A stretch of DNA of 64,000 nucleotides from Kappaphycus alvarezii (Eukaryota; Rhodophyta; Florideophyceae; Gigartinales; Solieriaceae). The notes under the pieces are model-generated. The model did no database searches, was not told the DNA's origin, and was given only the letters and a program-made list of their open reading frames with translations. Below, piece by piece: positions 59,900-64,000 of this stretch. The position numbers and the translations under genes were made by a program. The stretch covers positions 186,001 to 250,000 of the forward strand of contig NADL03000756.1 in NCBI GenBank assembly GCA_002205965.3. Reading direction: 5' to 3'. The number at the start of each line of letters is the position of its first letter. Within the stretch, counting starts at the first letter, position 1.

Positions 59900-62800
59900 A
59901 ACCTTTCAACCACGGTATATATTCAACAGAGGAGAGTAAATCTGGGCCGACTAAATTACCGCAATGGAATGCCCACTTCCTATAGCAAGTTGGGTCGACC
60001 TTAAACACATGTGATTGCGGTTGTGTGAGTTTCATGCCTGAACCTCACAAGGGCCAAAGCACATCTCGGCAGCAGCATGCTGCAGGTTGTTTTCTACGGA
60101 TGGGCATTACTCACTTGTTGATTATGCACCTCTGCATATGAAGGGGGTAATGGGGTCTCTGGTTTTACTTGAATGGGTTGGTACAAAAATGAATATGAGC
60201 AGTGTGTAATGTGTACCCCGAAACGTAGTGCGGTATGCCTGATCTTTTCTCTCGCCACTGATCAGCGATGAATAATGCAAACTGATTGCGTTCCAAATTA
60301 AGACACACGTACGTGAGCTTTCCGATGAGAGGTTTTCTGGACCTGAGGAAACCCACATACAAACATGCCGAATTTGATATCGTCCAACGGAAAGAAACGT
60401 AGAGTTGGTCTACTGCGATGGCCAATTAGGTTTAAGCCCTTGGAGGCTATACCGTACAGTGATGACGAAGATCGATAAGTAATACTGTACTGTAGCAGGT
60501 GTTCACGTCACTGGCTGCTCGATTAAGAATTCTAGAGCATTGAACTTTCATTGAAATCATGAAATTAGTCTCTGCCACGTGAAATCAGACGAAGATTCCT
60601 TTCGCTGAACTTTGAATGATTGTAATCCTTTCAAGTTAGACTGCATGTGAGAGAGTAGGACACTTGAGAAGCTGGACCCGATTGCACAGCTAAGCCTTTG
60701 TCATAGGCTCAAGTCATCCGTGCGATAGTATAGCGCAAACCGGAAGACAAGGTGTTTGGTGCGGCTCTCGATAATATCTCCCCAATACTTAGGATGGCTG
60801 CTGATGGTATCGGAAGTTAAAGGTACAACTGAATATATCGCACGCAATATTGGCGCAAAGGGTGTGAGTGGGATTGGTTCACTGCGAAAGGTGCAAAGTT
60901 TTGGAGTCCTTTATGAATGGGGGGAACGTTTGGGTTTACTTGAATGGGTTGGTATTCTTAATTTTCCTATCGTTTGGGTTAAATCTAACGTTTGGGTTAG
61001 TTTACTGCGAGTGGACCATAGGGTGAAGTTCCCGTTAACCTGTGCAGTGTGGCGCGGCGGAGAAAACACTACTTATGAATTGCATTCAAACCAAAGTATT
61101 TCGCCAATTTTATTCTATGAATCCAGTAAGCCTGCTATGGCTTGATGAGACGTTGACCTCAGTAGATTGAAACGTGTCCCAAGATATAGGAAACATTTTC
61201 AGCTTTTGCTTTCAATGGGGCCAGGGTTATTCCCATATAACTTCTTGAGCTTGATATGAAGTGTGATCAATCACGTCATGGTACCCACTATCCACAGTCA
61301 AATCAACGTCAATGAATGGCCCACTCATACTCGTAACTCGAGCAACGTAATTGGCCTATCTTCAGTAAAGTTTTTAGTATTACTTAGGGAATACCCTCTG
61401 CATTTTAGCCTCTTAGATACAGCAGCCTTAGGAACAAAATCTCAAAGGCGAAGGATGCTAATGCGAGAGGATTGGCCTACATGCAAACTCCAGTGCTTAC
61501 TATCCCAAAACAAAATCGCTGCAAGCAACAAAAGTTCTACCGTATTTTAGGTGTGGGAATATTAAAAGGTTAAGGGGGGTGCCGTGTGTCTCGCGTCTGG
61601 CCTTACGCAAGTCTTGTAACAACTTCATACCCTGTCCGCTCTTCATGCTCATGTATGCCCCTTTCGACTTATAACCGCCACTGTCTCTAAATTAATAAAG
61701 CAACAATTCTTCCCTCCCGAAGGGTTAAGGAGACGAGAAACTGAGGAGCCACTAGTCTGACTCTAAAGGGCAACTTCTTTCGCTTCTACTCACTGGGGAA
61801 CGTGTTTTGGCATACTTGACGACTATATTTGCTACGTCTCAAGTCTGCGCTTTAATTTATACCTATTTGCTTGAAAACTCTTGGGGGAACACTTTAATCT
61901 ACCTGAATATGATTTTTAGGTAGATCTAAGATCCTGGCTATGTATAATAAATTCCCTAAATTATACTCAAGTGAATCATGCGAACGAGAATTACCACAGA
62001 TAAATTATGTTTTGAACGTCAATATTTTCGTACCATTGAAAGGAACTTAATCTCCCAGACCAGAATGCAGTTGATTTGGACGGTATAGAGGGGTTTCAGA
62101 GTCAAACTTGGTATCTACTAATATCTTTATGTTCCCTACTATTATTTATTGCCAATATATCATCTATTAATAAAATTGGTGTCATGAATTTTGGGCACTC
62201 AACCAAGTAAACAATAACACGAAAATTAAACCACCGTATTCAAAGCAGATTCCCTGTCATGATATTGTAAGATGTTATTTGCTCCGTCCTTTCACACCTC
62301 TCTCCTGTAAGTATCTTATAGATGATAGACTCACTAAATAGGCAAATGCTCTTTTCTTACCATTGGAGTTGAAGCAACTTTCTGTAGATTACCTAATACA
62401 ATTGTCGAAACTGAAGCACTGATTTAATATGGTTACGGGGATTCCGAACTAAGTTTTCTAAAGGAATTTTAATTTAACAAATGAATTGAAGATTAACTTT
62501 TTATTAGATTTCTCGAAAAGAGTTTATTCTGTTTCTGGACAATATCAAAATAGGAAAATCGAGCACATTTTTGTTTTTGGAATAAAATTTTCACTAGCAG
62601 AATTCGGAAACAGATACTTTGGTCTGCATGACAACTGCCAAAGTCTCTTTAATTAAAGTAGTCTATATAATCGGACAACACAGAAACCATTACACAACAC
62701 ATTCCCTAACCATTACCAGAAATAATTTTGACAGGTTTACAGCGACATAAACTTATGTGGGAGCAGTCAGTCCGAGTGGAATCATAAATATGATTACAGC

Positions 62801-64000
62801 CAAGGAGCTATGTCATCAGCTAGACTATGGAAACTTCTAGGACTAGAAAAGGGGAATAAAAAATGGCTGGAATGGGGAAACAGACTGTTGAATTGGCCAC
62901 CTAGTGATGAACTGAACTATTTACTCATTCCCAAGCTTCACTTGGAAAAGATGATTATTAACTCATAAAAATTTTATTATATGGAAAAAGGTAAGATTAA
63001 TAACTTACTGATCAAGTGAAATTGTAATTACACCCATGAAACAAACCAAAGTACTGCAAAATCTAAAGATAAGGTCAAGCTTAACAAAAATCTAACAGAG
63101 CGAACCCAGAAGATAGGTATTTTAGGCAGAATATTAGGTGCATCTATACGAAGACGACCGACTTTCATTGTTTCCCGAAGTTCTTAAAACTAAATGCTGC
63201 GGTTGTGCACAGATAATTAAACAGATACTATCTATGGTGCTAATAATATGAATACAGGCCACTAGCATAACCTGCTACTATTAAAGAGTTTTCTGGTTTT
63301 GCAATGATCCAAACTAAAGATATTTTCATGTCATCAGATAACTTGGGAAAGTAAAACTGCAAATATTCATCCATTCTCGTAAACTTCCGGAATAGGTAAC
63401 TGCATCATAAACAAATTTATAGAAAAAGTTGAACGGTGAAAATAAATTATGTGAGCGGAATAGGTAAAATATGAACCATTCCCGATACCCTCTTTCCAAA
63501 AATATCTGAAAATGATTGCTCTCCAATAAATTAGAAGGGGTCACCTTCTCTTACTTGAGGCCATTTTCGGAAAGATCTGTCTTAATTGAGATCATCCGGC
63601 CCATATTGGTACCGTGACAGAAACGTATCTAGAATCTAACATGTAAAATTTCTTGTTGATAAAGAAGACCATCGTCAATGTGAAATAAAAATGTTTGATT
63701 CCCTGGCGTTGAACTAGATCCTCGGAAAGGTTAGGAAAAGGAAGCCGCTTGGCTCTAAGCTCTAGGAGAGAAACGGTTGAATAGCTACTACTTTTCTCCT
63801 CCTTCTTGGCTTAGAGATATGGAAACAGACTCTATAGTCGATGCCCAAATATAAACGAAAAACGTGGCAAGGTCCCATCTTTTTGTCATTGCATATGGAT
63901 TTTTAATATTGGAATTGATAGGAATTGGGGCACGGATATGAAGTTTTACGGTCTTGAAATTATCTTTGAACCGGAGATGTTCAATTTTTGCAAACATCTT
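59900..64000. other. AT-rich region, no gene seen
   Basis: Mixed, then strongly AT-rich from about 61,800. It contains only short ORFs. A small repeat TTACTTGAATGGGTTGGTA occurs near 60166 and again near 60936, and ATACTGTACTGTAGC lies near 60482. Similar in texture to 3,170-14,870. Confidence 0.5.

Noticed and set aside
60756..61145. 129-residue plus-strand ORF
   Set aside because: Composition and lack of motifs fit a chance ORF in decayed sequence; part of it derives from a small local repeat.
1..64000. CRISPR array, rRNA or bacterial operon structure
   Set aside because: No regularly spaced identical repeats, no rRNA core sequences and no ribosome-binding-site spacing; the genes have eukaryotic features.

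Overview
The window looks like nuclear DNA of a fungus, probably an early-diverging (chytrid-like) lineage. This rests on a Bcd1-type box C/D snoRNP factor with a short GT-AG intron, a fungal-type Ap4A phosphorylase, pyrimidine-rich leaders before start codons, and an interspersed mix of copia, LINE, pogo, Harbinger and Tc1/mariner relics. The lineage is inference; no rRNA, tRNA or CRISPR array was recognised.

Layout: (1) 1-3,100 is a gene island with an ACT-domain gene leaving the left edge and a cyclic-nucleotide-binding-like gene, both on the minus strand. (2) 3,170-14,900 is AT-rich and essentially gene-free, ending in a dead Tc1/mariner transposase. (3) 15,853-21,729 is a copia-like LTR retrotransposon on the minus strand with both LTRs. 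(4) 21,730-35,200 is the main gene island: an unrecognised minus-strand gene, a stand-alone dihydroneopterin aldolase, BCD1, a long coiled-coil protein, an Ap4A phosphorylase and an unrecognised GC-rich stretch. (5) 35,900-56,170 is a repeat-rich zone: a LINE 3' fragment, three copies of a ~1.5-kb repeat carrying an acidic-protein gene, a pogo element with both ends, a Harbinger transposase relic, a degenerate direct-repeat pair and two tandem LINE 3' ends. (6) 57,320-58,461 holds a secreted beta-solenoid-like protein gene. (7) From about 59,900 the sequence turns AT-rich and featureless again.

Two themes cut across the window. First, a palindromic motif built from TACTGTAC / GTACAGTA recurs beside almost every host gene, sometimes as tandem or inverted arrays, and the copia element appears to sit inside such a tract. 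Second, most recognisable host genes stay protein-like from end to end but change reading frame by one base several times with no intron at the junctions; one break falls in a G run just before the catalytic HKHLQ motif of the Ap4A phosphorylase. That pattern fits uncorrected indel errors in the assembly better than decay, but decay cannot be excluded. CDS coordinates for these genes are therefore outer limits.

The genes do not form a pathway: they are separate housekeeping functions (folate synthesis, snoRNP assembly, nucleotide turnover) interleaved with mobile DNA.
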